Positions 44,748 through 53,152 of a stretch of DNA of 64,000 bases are shown here, piece after piece (the first letter of the stretch is position 1; each line of letters begins with the position of its first letter). This stretch comes from CAYJLF01 sp964371055. GTDB lineage: Bacteria; Eisenbacteria; RBG-16-71-46; CAIMUX01. Below the pieces are notes generated by a model that saw only the letters and a program-made list of their open reading frames with translations, was not told the DNA's origin and did no database searches. Location of the stretch: positions 1 to 64,000 of the forward strand of contig CAYJLF010000004.1 in assembly GCA_964371055.1 (NCBI GenBank), read 5' to 3'. Made by a program: the position numbers and the translations under genes.

Positions 44748-45982
44748 ACCCGGCTCCGGCGTGGGTCGCCGTGGCGATCTTCCTCGGGGCCTACGTCGTG
44801 ATGACGGCCCGACACCTGCGGCTCCTCCCGCTCGGGCGAGCGGGCGGAGCCATGGTCGGAGCCTTCCTGCTTCTGACGACGCAGGTGATGACGCCGGAGC
44901 AAGCCTGGCGGGCGGTGGAGCCCAACACCCTGGCGCTCCTGTTCGGCATGATGATCATCACCGCCTCGCTCGACCTCGCGGGCTTCTTCGATCTCGCCGC
45001 GGATCTGCTGCTGCGCCGGGCGCGCGATCCGGTCCGACTCCTTCATCTCGTCAGCTGGGGCTCCGGGCTGCTGGCGGCCTTCCTCGTCAATGACACGGTC
45101 TGCCTGCTCCTGACTCCGCTCGTGGTCGGAGCGGTGCGCCGGGCCGGATACCCGGTGACGCCGTACCTCTTCGCGCTCTGCATGGGGGCGAACATCGGGA
45201 GCGTCGCGACCCTCGGCGGGAACCCCCAGAACATGCTGATCGGGGCGTTGTCGGGAGATCGCTATGCCGCGTTCCTGCTCCACCTCGCGCCGGTGGGGCT
45301 GGGCGGACTCGCCATTCTCTCCGGGGTGCTCCACCTTTTCTTTGCGCGCGCATTGAGGGCATGCGGGAGCGTCGAGACGGCCGGGCCGAAGCGGGCCACG
45401 GATCGAAGCGGCCTGCGTCGAGCCCTGATCATACTGGCCCTGACCGTGGCCGCCTTCTTCGGAGGCGCGCGACTCTCGCTCGCGGCCCTCGGCGGCGCGT
45501 GCGCCATCCTGGTCATGCGACGCGACGATCCGCAGGAGCTGTTCCGCCGAGTCGACTGGACTCTGCTCCTCTTCTTCGCGGCGCTCTTCGTTCTGGTGGA
45601 GGGAGTCGTGCGGGCGGGGGCGGCGGAGTGGCTCTATCGCCCGTTCGCTCCCTGGCTGGGGGAGGGGGTCCGCCGGCCGGCGGTTGTCTTCAGTCTGCTG
45701 GCCGTGGTGGGGAGCAACCTGGTGTCGAACGTCCCGTTCATCCTCGTGGCGCGCCCCTGGGTGGAACTCCTCGAGGACCCGGTCCGGCAGTGGCGGATCC
45801 TGGCTATGGCCACCACCTTCGCGGGGAATCTGACGATTCTCGGGTCGGTGGCGAACGTGATCGTCATCGATCTCGCGTCGGGAGCCGAACGGATCGGCTT
45901 CTGGAGATACCTGAAGGTCGGCCTGCCGGTGACGCTCTTGACCGTGGGGTGGGGGCTCCTGGTCCTGCTTCTGCTCCCGTAA
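44744..45982 (+). CDS. ArsB/NhaD/CitMHS-type ion transporter
   Basis: The 412-residue polytopic membrane protein belongs to the ion-transporter superfamily. VEPNTLALLFGMMIITASLD, FLVNDTVCLLLTPLV and the ATLGGNPQNMLIG re-entrant loop with NPQN mark one repeat. SNLVSNVPFILVA and AGNLTILGSVANVIV mark the other. The family includes arsenite, citrate/dicarboxylate, sulfate and Na+/H+ carriers; the substrate cannot be told here. It is translationally coupled to lpxK at the end of the lipid A run. No ars regulator or arsenate reductase is nearby, so arsenite export is unlikely from context. Confidence 0.8.
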   Translation: MNPAPAWVAVAIFLGAYVVMTARHLRLLPLGRAGGAMVGAFLLLTTQVMTPEQAWRAVEPNTLALLFGMMIITASLDLAGFFDLAADLLLRRARDPVRLLHLVSWGSGLLAAFLVNDTVCLLLTPLVVGAVRRAGYPVTPYLFALCMGANIGSVATLGGNPQNMLIGALSGDRYAAFLLHLAPVGLGGLAILSGVLHLFFARALRACGSVETAGPKRATDRSGLRRALIILALTVAAFFGGARLSLAALGGACAILVMRRDDPQELFRRVDWTLLLFFAALFVLVEGVVRAGAAEWLYRPFAPWLGEGVRRPAVVFSLLAVVGSNLVSNVPFILVARPWVELLEDPVRQWRILAMATTFAGNLTILGSVANVIVIDLASGAERIGFWRYLKVGLPVTLLTVGWGLLVLLLLP

Positions 45983-46006
45983 GCGATCGCGGGCGGGATC
46001 ACGCAA

Positions 46007-46030
46007 ACGGGCCCGCCGAAGCGGACCCGT
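46007..46030. terminator. Hairpin with CGAA/UUCG loop in the convergent gap
   Basis: ACGGGCCCGC and GCGGACCCGT pair with one mismatch across a four-base loop. On the minus strand the loop reads C(UUCG)G, an exceptionally stable tetraloop, and TTTG follows. It lies 25 bases after the transporter stop and probably ends transcription from one or both sides. Confidence 0.55.
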
Positions 46031-46050
46031 CAGGTGCCTCCCGGACTCTC

Positions 46051-46069
46051 CCGCGGCGGAAAGCCGCGG
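46051..46069 (-). terminator. Perfect 7 bp hairpin after the small lipoprotein gene
   Basis: CCGCGGCGGAAAGCCGCGG folds with a 7 bp stem and a five-base loop and directly abuts the minus-strand stop codon. There is no T-run, so it may be a transcript-stabilising or partial terminator element acting together with the hairpin at 46007-46030. Confidence 0.5.
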
Positions 46070-46609
46070 TCAGTCGGCCCAGTTGGCGAAATTCACCTGG
46101 AGCACCGTCTCGAGGCTCACCTTCTCGCCCGAGCCGTGCTCGCGACCCTCGATCCGGATGTGGGCCACGGCCTGGATCTCGCCCCCCTGCCGGAGCGAGA
46201 CGAGCGGCGGCGCTGCCTTCATGGATGCCGGCACGATGATGATGGTGCCGCTCATCACGCGGTTGAGGTCGACGGACCAACCTAGGGCGCCCCGCACCGG
46301 CGGAATCGCCTCGCTGCTCTCGAAGGTGATCTCATACCGCTCGAGGAGAACGCCGCTGTACGGGCTGAGATCAAGATTGAGCACGGTATCGTGCGGACGG
46401 TTCCAGATCTCGATCACGACCGCGTCTTCGGCGATGGTCGCGTTGTCGCCGACGTAGCGGACGACGTCGCTCTGCAGCGGCTGGTTGTCGTTGATCGCCT
46501 CGACATGCGGCGTCTGACGCGGGGCGGATGAGTCGCTGCAGCCGGCGGTGAACAAGCAGAGGGGCGCGGCGGCAGTGAGGGCGAGGATCGAGCGCGAACG
46601 AGCATGCAT
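46070..46609 (-). CDS. Small uncharacterised lipoprotein
   Basis: The 179-residue predicted lipoprotein has a signal peptide with lipobox LFTAGC (Cys at about residue 21) after MHARSRSILALTAAAPLC. The mature part is beta-rich and shows no motif I recognise. Segments such as VVIEIWNRPHDTVLNLDLSP and GTIIIVPASMKAAPPLVSLR suggest a single beta-sandwich. GGGAGGAGG lies ahead of the ATG on the minus strand. It is divergent from nadB across 141 bases and convergent with the lpx cluster. Function unknown. Confidence 0.7.
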   Translation of the reverse strand: MHARSRSILALTAAAPLCLFTAGCSDSSAPRQTPHVEAINDNQPLQSDVVRYVGDNATIAEDAVVIEIWNRPHDTVLNLDLSPYSGVLLERYEITFESSEAIPPVRGALGWSVDLNRVMSGTIIIVPASMKAAPPLVSLRQGGEIQAVAHIRIEGREHGSGEKVSLETVLQVNFANWAD

Positions 46610-46688
46610 CGTACAACCTCCTCCCGGGCCTTGCTTGCCCGGGTGGGTGGGTTTCGGGTTTTCTGCTGTTTTTGTTATCGGCCGCGCG

Positions 46689-46694
46689 TATACT
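46689..46694 (+). promoter_or_regulatory. Possible -10 element upstream of nadB
   Basis: TATACT lies 57 bases before the nadB start in the divergent gap and is the only near-consensus -10 there. A good -35 at 16-18 bases is not seen (CTGTTT is the best). The GTATAC core is palindromic and could also serve the opposite lipoprotein gene. Confidence 0.3.
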
Positions 46695-46750
46695 GCCCTG
46701 AACCGGAAACCAGACAGACTCCCCGGGTCGGGGAGGGGCCCTGTAACATT

Positions 46751-48391
46751 ATGGCAAACAAAGACTTCCTCGTTATCGGCACCGGTCTGGCCGGGCTCGT
46801 CTGCGCGCTGCGCGCGGCCGAGCGCGGGACGGTGGCGCTCCTCAGCAAACGCGCGCCCCTCGAGGGGAGCAGCGCGTGGGCGCAGGGGGGAATCGCGGCG
46901 TCCGTGGGCGCGGACGACAATCCCGCCTTGCATGCGGAAGACACGCTGGCGTGTGGCGTAGGACTCTGCCGTCCGGCGGCCGTCGAGTTGATGGTGAAGC
47001 ATGGTCCGGGCGCGATCCGCCGGCTCGAGGAACTGGGCGTGACCTTTGCCCACCGTCCCGACGGTGAATACGAGTTGGGGCGGGAAGGAGGGCACTCCCG
47101 GCGCCGAATCGTGCACGCCGGCGACATCACCGGTCGGGCGGTCATGGAAACGCTCGTCGCGCAGATCGCCTCCCATCCGCGCCTGGAACTCCTCGCGGAC
47201 CACATCGCCGTCGATCTCATCCTCGAGCACAAGGTGAAGGGGAGCGACGCGCCGTCGCGATGCCTGGGCGCCTACGTGCTGGATGCGAATTCGCGCGAGA
47301 TCAAGGTCATGGGCGCTCGCGCCACCGTGCTCGCCACCGGCGGCTGCGGGAAAGTCTATACCTACACGTCGAATCCCGACGTCTCGACCGGCGACGGCAT
47401 CGCCATGGCATGGAGAGCCGGGTGTCGCGTGGCCAATCTGGAGTTCGTGCAGTTCCACCCCACCTGCCTCTATCACCCGCGCGCCAAGTCCTTCCTCATC
47501 TCCGAAGCGGCGCGGGGGGAGGGCGGGTTCCTTACGACGCTGAGCGGCGATCGCCTGCGGATCGGCCATCCCCTGGGCGACCTGGCTCCGCGGGACATCG
47601 TCGCTCGCGCCATTGACCGCGAGATGAAGCGGCGAGGCGAACATTGCGTGCTGCTCCACCTGGAGCACCTCGATTCCGAACAGGTGCGCCGTCGCTTTCC
47701 GACCATTCACGAGACCTGTCTCGGGTTCGGGATCGACATCACGAAGCAGCCGATTCCCGTCGTCCCGGCCGCCCACTACCAGTGTGGCGGCGTCGTCACC
47801 GATCTCGAGGGACGGACCGACCTCCCGGGGCTCTACGCGGCGGGCGAGACGGCGTTCACCGGGCTGCATGGCGCGAACCGGCTGGCGAGCAACTCGCTGC
47901 TCGAGGCCATCGTGATGGGCGAGCGGGTCGCCGTGACCGCCGGCGAGGATCTGTCGGGACTCCCCATGCCGGATGGAATTCCCGCCTGGGACGCGGGCAC
48001 CGCCACGCTGCCGCGCGAGACCGTCCTGATCGATGCGCACTGGGACCTTGTCCGGCGGGCGATGTGGGACTTCGTCGGGATCGTGCGCAACGATCACCGC
48101 CTCGCCGTGGCTGCTCGCTACCTGGAGATCTTCCGCCGCAGCATCGAGAGCTACTACTGGGATTTCGTCCTCGACCGGGACCTGATCGAACTCAGAAACC
48201 TCTCCCTGGTCGCCGAGCTGATCGTCCGGTGCGCCCGGGATCGGCGGGAGTCGCGCGGTCTGCATTACACCGAGGATCATCCGGAGAGAGACGACGCCCG
48301 CTACCTGGCGGACACCGTCCTGATTCCCCGGCTGCCCTGGCGGGACCGCGAGGGCGGCACGGAAACATCCGGGACCGGTCCGGTCGCCTGA
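46751..48391 (+). CDS. nadB: L-aspartate oxidase
   Basis: NadB oxidises aspartate to iminoaspartate with FAD in the de novo route to NAD. The 546-residue flavoprotein has the FAD loop VIGTGLAGLVCALRAAE, SSAWAQGGIAAS, LEFVQFHPTCL, AHYQCGGVVTDLEGRT and GLHGANRLASNSLLEA. All are shared with succinate dehydrogenase/fumarate reductase flavoproteins, but the length and the RGEGGFL segment fit NadB. No nadA or nadC is in the window. GGGGAGGGG lies about 12 bases upstream of the ATG. Confidence 0.93.
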   Translation: MANKDFLVIGTGLAGLVCALRAAERGTVALLSKRAPLEGSSAWAQGGIAASVGADDNPALHAEDTLACGVGLCRPAAVELMVKHGPGAIRRLEELGVTFAHRPDGEYELGREGGHSRRRIVHAGDITGRAVMETLVAQIASHPRLELLADHIAVDLILEHKVKGSDAPSRCLGAYVLDANSREIKVMGARATVLATGGCGKVYTYTSNPDVSTGDGIAMAWRAGCRVANLEFVQFHPTCLYHPRAKSFLISEAARGEGGFLTTLSGDRLRIGHPLGDLAPRDIVARAIDREMKRRGEHCVLLHLEHLDSEQVRRRFPTIHETCLGFGIDITKQPIPVVPAAHYQCGGVVTDLEGRTDLPGLYAAGETAFTGLHGANRLASNSLLEAIVMGERVAVTAGEDLSGLPMPDGIPAWDAGTATLPRETVLIDAHWDLVRRAMWDFVGIVRNDHRLAVAARYLEIFRRSIESYYWDFVLDRDLIELRNLSLVAELIVRCARDRRESRGLHYTEDHPERDDARYLADTVLIPRLPWRDREGGTETSGTGPVA

Positions 48392-48402
48392 GGAGCCCGC
48401 GC

Positions 48403-48765
48403 ATGGAGCCGGAGACGATCGCCACCGTGGAACGGCTGGCCGAAGCGAGGGGAAGGTTCCGCTCGGAAGCCTACTTTTTCGTGCTGCGTTCGCTCGAGTA
48501 TACGCGCCGCCGACTGCGGCTCATCGGGCATGTCAGCGGGCGTGACCTGGCTGAGGGGGCCCGCGATCTGGCGCGGGAGGAGTTCGGACCGATGGCTCTG
48601 AACGTGTTGCAGTACTGGGGTCTGAATCGCAGCGCCGACATCGGCCGCATCGTCTATGACCTGATCGAGGAGAACATCCTCAGCAAGACCGACGAGGACT
48701 CGATCGAAGACTTCGCCGACGTCTACGATTTCGACACGGCCTTCGCCGAGGATGCGCCGTGGTGA
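48403..48765 (+). CDS. Minf_1886-family protein
   Basis: A 120-residue protein of the conserved uncharacterised Minf_1886 family, recognised from YFFVLRSLEYTRRRL, HVSGRDLAEGARDLAREEFG and SKTDEDSIEDFADVYDFDTA. Homologues occur in Verrucomicrobia, Planctomycetes and FCB-related bacteria. It is acidic at the C-terminus and has no signal peptide. TGAGGAG precedes the ATG. It lies 11 bases after nadB and overlaps the next gene by 14 bases. No biochemical role is known to me. Confidence 0.8.
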   Translation: MEPETIATVERLAEARGRFRSEAYFFVLRSLEYTRRRLRLIGHVSGRDLAEGARDLAREEFGPMALNVLQYWGLNRSADIGRIVYDLIEENILSKTDEDSIEDFADVYDFDTAFAEDAPW

Positions 48766-49870
48766 CGTGGACCTCGAACGGTCCCGCGAACCGAGGAAAC
48801 GGCGTGTGATCCGGAACACCGTCCGCGGCGGGGCGAACGCCGCACGTTCTCGACCGGACGACTCGATCCTGGTCCTGCGGTTCCACTCGCTGGGCGATGT
48901 GATCCTCGCCACCGGCATCGTCCGAACGCTGGAGGAACACGGCCGCGTGACGATCGTCACCGAGGAGCGTTACCGCCCGGTCTTCCTGCCCCGGTTCGCG
49001 GCGGACCAGGTGCTCCCGCGCGAGGCGTTCGAGCAGGCGCCGCGTCCGACCGCGCCGTCCTTCGACCGCGCCATCGATCTGCAGGGAACGCCGGGGTCAT
49101 CCCGCCTCGCGCACCGGTACGCGCGGCGGACGGACCGCATCGATGGAAGAGCGCTCGCCCGTCGCTGGATCGTCTGGTGGGGGGATCGGTTTCCGCGCCC
49201 GCGGGTGCCATCCGCCCTGGCGCGGTACGCCTCCGCCGCGGGGCTCGATCCGGATCGTGAGTTCGACCTGCTGCGCCCGGTGGTCGAAGTCTCCGACGAG
49301 GACGTCGCGCTCGCGCGCAGACTCGCGCCCGGCGCGTTCGATCGCGATGCGACCGGCGTCGCTCTTCTCACCGGCGCCTCGCGTCGCACGAAGAGATGGC
49401 CGGCCGGGTCCTTCGCGGAACTGGCGGCGCGTCTTGCGGCCGAGGGGCTCTCTCCCTGGTGGATTGAGGATCCGTCCGGCGCGCCGTCGGAGGCCCTGAC
49501 GTTGCCGCCGGGGGTCCCGTGCTGGCGTCTGCCCCTTCCGGCGCTGAAGGGCGTCCTCTCCCGAGCAGCCCTGACCGTGGCGTGTGACTCGGGGCCGATG
49601 CATCTCTCGGCGGCGCTGGGGCGGCCGACCCTCGGGCTCTTCACCTCCACGGTCGTTGAATTCGGGTTCGCCCCGATCGGAACCCAGGCCCGAGTGGCCG
49701 AGGTGACGGACCTCGCCTGCCGGCCGTGCGGGGTGCACGGGCGCGGGGGGTGCTGGCTCGGTCACTGGCGCTGCCAGCGCGACCTCGAGCCGAGGCGCGT
49801 CGCGCGGGAAGCTCTGGATCTGCTGCAGGCCGCCGGCACCGGGGTGGCTCTGCCGGGAGGCGATCGATGA
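48752..49870 (+). CDS. Family 9 glycosyltransferase (heptosyltransferase-like)
   Basis: The 372-residue protein has the WaaF/WaaC GT-B layout: LVLRFHSLGDVILATGIVRT at the N-terminus, GASRRTKRWPAGSFAELAAR in the second half and VACDSGPMHLSAALGRPTLG near the nucleotide-sugar site. A Cys-rich CRPCGVHGRGGC segment near the end is common in this family. It probably adds a heptose or related sugar to the LPS core. The first 35 residues are Arg-rich and precede the family start. ATG 48752 overlaps the Minf_1886 gene by 14 bases, and the stop overlaps mutL. Confidence 0.86.
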   Translation: MRRGDVDLERSREPRKRRVIRNTVRGGANAARSRPDDSILVLRFHSLGDVILATGIVRTLEEHGRVTIVTEERYRPVFLPRFAADQVLPREAFEQAPRPTAPSFDRAIDLQGTPGSSRLAHRYARRTDRIDGRALARRWIVWWGDRFPRPRVPSALARYASAAGLDPDREFDLLRPVVEVSDEDVALARRLAPGAFDRDATGVALLTGASRRTKRWPAGSFAELAARLAAEGLSPWWIEDPSGAPSEALTLPPGVPCWRLPLPALKGVLSRAALTVACDSGPMHLSAALGRPTLGLFTSTVVEFGFAPIGTQARVAEVTDLACRPCGVHGRGGCWLGHWRCQRDLEPRRVAREALDLLQAAGTGVALPGGDR

Positions 49871-51801
49871 CCCCGGACTTTCCGCCCCGCTCTCCGGTCC
49901 GCCGCCTCGATCCGCGCGTCGTGGCCCAGATCGCGGCGGGGGAAATGATCCTGCGCCCCTTCTCGGTCGTCAAGGAGCTGGTGGAGAATGCGATCGATGC
50001 CGGGGCCGAATCGATCGAGATCACGCTCGGAGAGACGCCCGACACTCTGATCACGGTGGCCGACGACGGCTGCGGCATGGACCGGGAGGATCTCCTCACC
50101 TCGCTGGAGCCGCATGCCACGAGCAAGCTCGCCACCGAGGACGATCTCTTCCGGGTCGGGACGCTCGGCTTCCGGGGCGAGGCGCTCCCATCGATCGGGC
50201 GCGTCGCCCGGATGGAGATCCTCACCGCACCCCGTGAGGGGAACGGATATCGAATCGTCGTCGAGGGGGGAGAACGCCACACGGTCGAGCTCTCCGCGCG
50301 CGGGCGAGGCACTTCGGTCAAGGTCGAGGATCTCTTCTACAACTCTCCCGTCCGCAAGCGATTCCTCAAGAGCCCGGAGGCGGAGGTTCGTCTCGTCGTC
50401 AAGCTGATCGCCACGACCGGTCTGGCGTTCCCAGGGGTCGCGTTCCGCCTCCGTTCGAAGGGACAGGTCCTGCTGTCGCTGCCGCCGGCCGAAGACACCG
50501 CGACGCGGATCGCGGCCCTGCACGGGCCGGCGTTTCTGGAGAAGCTCCTGCCGGTCGAGTCGGCGACGCCGCGCGGGGAGATCCATGGCTTCATCGGGAT
50601 CCCGGAGCTGGCTCGCCCGGGAACGCAGCACCAGACCTTGATCGTCAACCGCCGTTGGGTGACGGCGCCCTGGTTCTCGGCTGCTCTGCGTCAGGGCTAC
50701 GGCGACCTGATCGCGCCCAGCCGCAACCCCTTGGCGATGATCTTCCTCTCCCTGGACCCCGCGCGGCTCGACGTGAATGTCCATCCGACCAAACGCGAGG
50801 TCCGCTTCCTCGATGAGGCGGCGCTGTTCGGCGACCTGGTCCGCGCCGTGCGGGATCCCCTCTCCGAGCTGGTCCCGGGTTGGAACCTCGATCCGCGCGA
50901 CCCCGGATCGGTCTCGCGTCCCGCCATCGGTTCACAGCCGGCTGCCTCCGCGATGAGGGACGGATCGGTGGTCCGCGATGCGGAGACTCCCCCCGCGCAT
51001 CCGTCGATGCCGGGTGCGGGCGGTGCGCCCGAGCTCTTCGCACCCCGCTTCGATCACGGCGGCGACGCGCCGACTACGATCATCCAGCGCCAGCCGGCCG
51101 GCGGCCCGGATTTCGCCGCCGGCGCGTCCGGCTCCGGCGGGAGCATCGGCGACCCGGACCGCCCGGCCGCGGAGCGGCACACAGAGGAGGAGATCGCTGA
51201 GGGCGGAAGTTCCACTCTGACCCGAGGGGGCAGCCGGGGACTCGTCCCGATCTGGCAGCTTCATCAGCGCTATCTCTTCGCCCAGACTCGACAGGGATTC
51301 CTCGTCATCGACCAGCACGCCGCGCACGAGCGGATCCTCTACGAACGGGCCCTCGATCACCTGCGTGGCATGCCGGCGGCCACCCAGCAACTCCTCTTTC
51401 CGCTTCCGGTCCACCTCGAGCCCGACGTGGCGGGAGCGTGGGGGGAGTTCGCCGAAGACCTTCGCATTCTCGGGATCGATGCCGAGGAGTTCGGCGGGCG
51501 CACCGTCCTGTTGCGCGGCGTGCCGGCCAACTGGGAACACGATCCCGCCGGTCTCTTTCGCGAGGTCCTGCACGAGCTCACGGAGGGGAGGCGGCGGGGG
51601 ATCGACCGAGCCGAGCGCGTCGCCGCGGCGGTCGCCTGCCGCAGCGCGGTCCGCAGCGGACAGGCACTCTCGCTGGAGGAATCGAACGCGCTGGTCGACC
51701 AGCTCTTCGCGACCTCGACCCCGCACGGCGATCCCCACGGGCGTCCCACCTTTCTGCAGGTCACCCTCGCCGATCTCGATCGCCGCTTCGGGAGGAGCTG
51801 A
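49867..51801 (+). CDS. mutL: DNA mismatch repair protein MutL
   Basis: The 644-residue protein has a GHKL ATPase N-terminus (E37 and N41 in KELVENAIDAGA, DDGCGM, HATSK, TLGFRGEALPSI). A Gly/Pro-rich linker (about 350-455) leads to a C-terminal endonuclease domain. The metal motif starts at D482: DQHAAHERILYE, matching DQHA(X)2E(X)4E, with ACRSAVRSG and PHGDPHGRPTF. This is the nicking type of MutL found in bacteria without MutH. It overlaps the GT9 stop by ATGA. mutS is not in the window; miaA starts directly after, as in many genomes. Confidence 0.95.
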   Translation: MTPDFPPRSPVRRLDPRVVAQIAAGEMILRPFSVVKELVENAIDAGAESIEITLGETPDTLITVADDGCGMDREDLLTSLEPHATSKLATEDDLFRVGTLGFRGEALPSIGRVARMEILTAPREGNGYRIVVEGGERHTVELSARGRGTSVKVEDLFYNSPVRKRFLKSPEAEVRLVVKLIATTGLAFPGVAFRLRSKGQVLLSLPPAEDTATRIAALHGPAFLEKLLPVESATPRGEIHGFIGIPELARPGTQHQTLIVNRRWVTAPWFSAALRQGYGDLIAPSRNPLAMIFLSLDPARLDVNVHPTKREVRFLDEAALFGDLVRAVRDPLSELVPGWNLDPRDPGSVSRPAIGSQPAASAMRDGSVVRDAETPPAHPSMPGAGGAPELFAPRFDHGGDAPTTIIQRQPAGGPDFAAGASGSGGSIGDPDRPAAERHTEEEIAEGGSSTLTRGGSRGLVPIWQLHQRYLFAQTRQGFLVIDQHAAHERILYERALDHLRGMPAATQQLLFPLPVHLEPDVAGAWGEFAEDLRILGIDAEEFGGRTVLLRGVPANWEHDPAGLFREVLHELTEGRRRGIDRAERVAAAVACRSAVRSGQALSLEESNALVDQLFATSTPHGDPHGRPTFLQVTLADLDRRFGRS

Positions 51802-52833
51802 GTGGGCGCCGGCCGGCTCACCGAGACGCTGGTCGGCTGGATCGCCGGCCCTACGGCGGTCGGCAAAAGCGAGATCGCGCTCTCCCTGGCGGAGGCGCGA
51901 GGCTGGGCGATCCTCTCCGTGGACAGCCGCCAGATCTACCGCCGCCTCGATCGAGGAACCGCCAAGCCGTCGCCGGAGGAGCGCGCACGCGTCCCTCACC
52001 TCTTGCTCGACGCGCTCGACCCGGTCGAAACCTCGTCCGCCGGCCGCTTCCGCGCGCTGGCGCTGGCGTCGCTCCGGGAACTGGGAGATCGCGGCGGGAG
52101 AGCGCTGGCGGTGGGCGGAGCCGGGCTTTATTGGGAGGCCCTGACCCGAGGGTTACATCCGTTGCCGCCCGCCTCCGCGTCGATCCGGCAGCGACACGAG
52201 GAGATCCTCGATCGCGAAGGCCCGGCAGGACTCCATCGGCGACTGGCCGCGGTCGATCCGGTCACGGCCGCCCGTCTTGCGCCGCCCGATCGCCAGCGCG
52301 TCAGTCGTGCGCTGGAGGTGCACGAGCTGACGGGTCTCACCCTGTCGGCGCTGCTGCACGCCCCCCGCGGTCCCGAGACGCGCCGTCCGGTCGTGGCCCT
52401 GATCCGCGAGCGCGGCGATCTCCACCGGCGCATTGAGAGACGTTGCGAGGCGATGCTGGCGGCCGGACTCCTGGATGAGATCCGCGCGTTGCTCCTCTCG
52501 GGGCTTCCCGCCTCGGCGCCCGGATTGCGCACCGTCGGCTATCGTGAATTCCTGCCGCACCTGCTCGACGGAGAGTCTCTCGCGAGCTGCCGGGAGGTCT
52601 TTCTTCGCCACACCCGGCACTATGCGAAACGACAGGAGACCTGGCTGCGCGGGAGGGTGCCGGAACGCATCGAGATCAGGATTCGTGAAGGCGAGCCGGC
52701 CGAATCTCTGCGCGCGAGGGTAGATCGAGCGCTCACCGCCTCGCTCGAAGGCGCCGCGGACGCGTCCCGGGGTGCATGGTCGCGGTCGAGACGCGATGGA
52801 GTCCCCTCGGAGGGTGAGGAGAATCACGCTTGA
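51802..52833 (+). CDS. miaA: tRNA dimethylallyltransferase
   Basis: MiaA adds the isopentenyl group to A37 of tRNAs reading UNN codons. The 343-residue enzyme has the P-loop GPTAVGKSE, SVDSRQIYRRLDRGTAKPS, RVSRALEVHELTG and HYAKRQETWLRG. The usual GGTGLY reads GGAGLY. GTG 51802 directly follows the mutL stop with GGGAGGAG just upstream. The C-terminal 30 residues are Ser/Arg/Glu-rich and non-conserved. The last bases contain the -35 box of the tRNA-Gly promoter. Confidence 0.94.
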   Translation: MGAGRLTETLVGWIAGPTAVGKSEIALSLAEARGWAILSVDSRQIYRRLDRGTAKPSPEERARVPHLLLDALDPVETSSAGRFRALALASLRELGDRGGRALAVGGAGLYWEALTRGLHPLPPASASIRQRHEEILDREGPAGLHRRLAAVDPVTAARLAPPDRQRVSRALEVHELTGLTLSALLHAPRGPETRRPVVALIRERGDLHRRIERRCEAMLAAGLLDEIRALLLSGLPASAPGLRTVGYREFLPHLLDGESLASCREVFLRHTRHYAKRQETWLRGRVPERIEIRIREGEPAESLRARVDRALTASLEGAADASRGAWSRSRRDGVPSEGEENHA

Positions 52834-52858
52834 CAGCCGGGCCCGCCCTTCGTAGGGT
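52830..52858 (+). promoter_or_regulatory. Sigma-70 promoter of tRNA-Gly
   Basis: TTGACA (52830-52835), a 17-base spacer and TAGGGT (52853-52858) form a near-consensus promoter 12 bases ahead of the tRNA. The -35 box overlaps the miaA stop codon. Confidence 0.8.
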
Positions 52859-52870
52859 GAGGGGTGCTGA

Positions 52871-52945
52871 GCGGGCGTAACTCAGTGGTAGAGTATCAGC
52901 TTCCCAAGCTGAGAGTCGCGGGTTCAAATCCCGTTGCCCGCTCCA
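52871..52945 (+). tRNA. tRNA-Gly (anticodon CCC)
   Basis: The acceptor arm GCGGGCG pairs with TGCCCGC with one G-U. The anticodon stem TCAGC/GCTGA encloses TTCCCAA with CCC at 52903-52905, reading GGG codons. The T-loop TTCAAAT is standard. Discriminator T is followed by an encoded CCA and then five Ts (52946-52950), which may help termination. Confidence 0.95.
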
Positions 52946-53152
52946 TTTTTATACCCTTACCGCCACACCCAGATCGCACGCCGGACGGTGACGGACGACC
53001 TTCGCCCGGAGCACGGTTCCGCCTCGTGCCGCCGGTTCGACTGCGCGGGGGGCGTGAGGACGGTAGACGGACCCGGGGCGGGGGAGTCTACGATGGGGCA
53101 CCCGCCTTTTCGGCGTTTCCCGAGAGCGGGGTGGGGGAGGACTGGAGGCAGA

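Noticed and set aside
44744..45982. Arsenite efflux pump (ArsB)
   Set aside because: Only superfamily features are visible. No arsR, arsC or arsA is nearby, so the specific name is not supported.
52934..53152. Longer start for the DUF512 gene beginning inside tRNA-Gly
   Set aside because: It would overlap the tRNA and add residues that homologues lack. GTG 53153 fits the PDZ start and has a ribosome-binding site.
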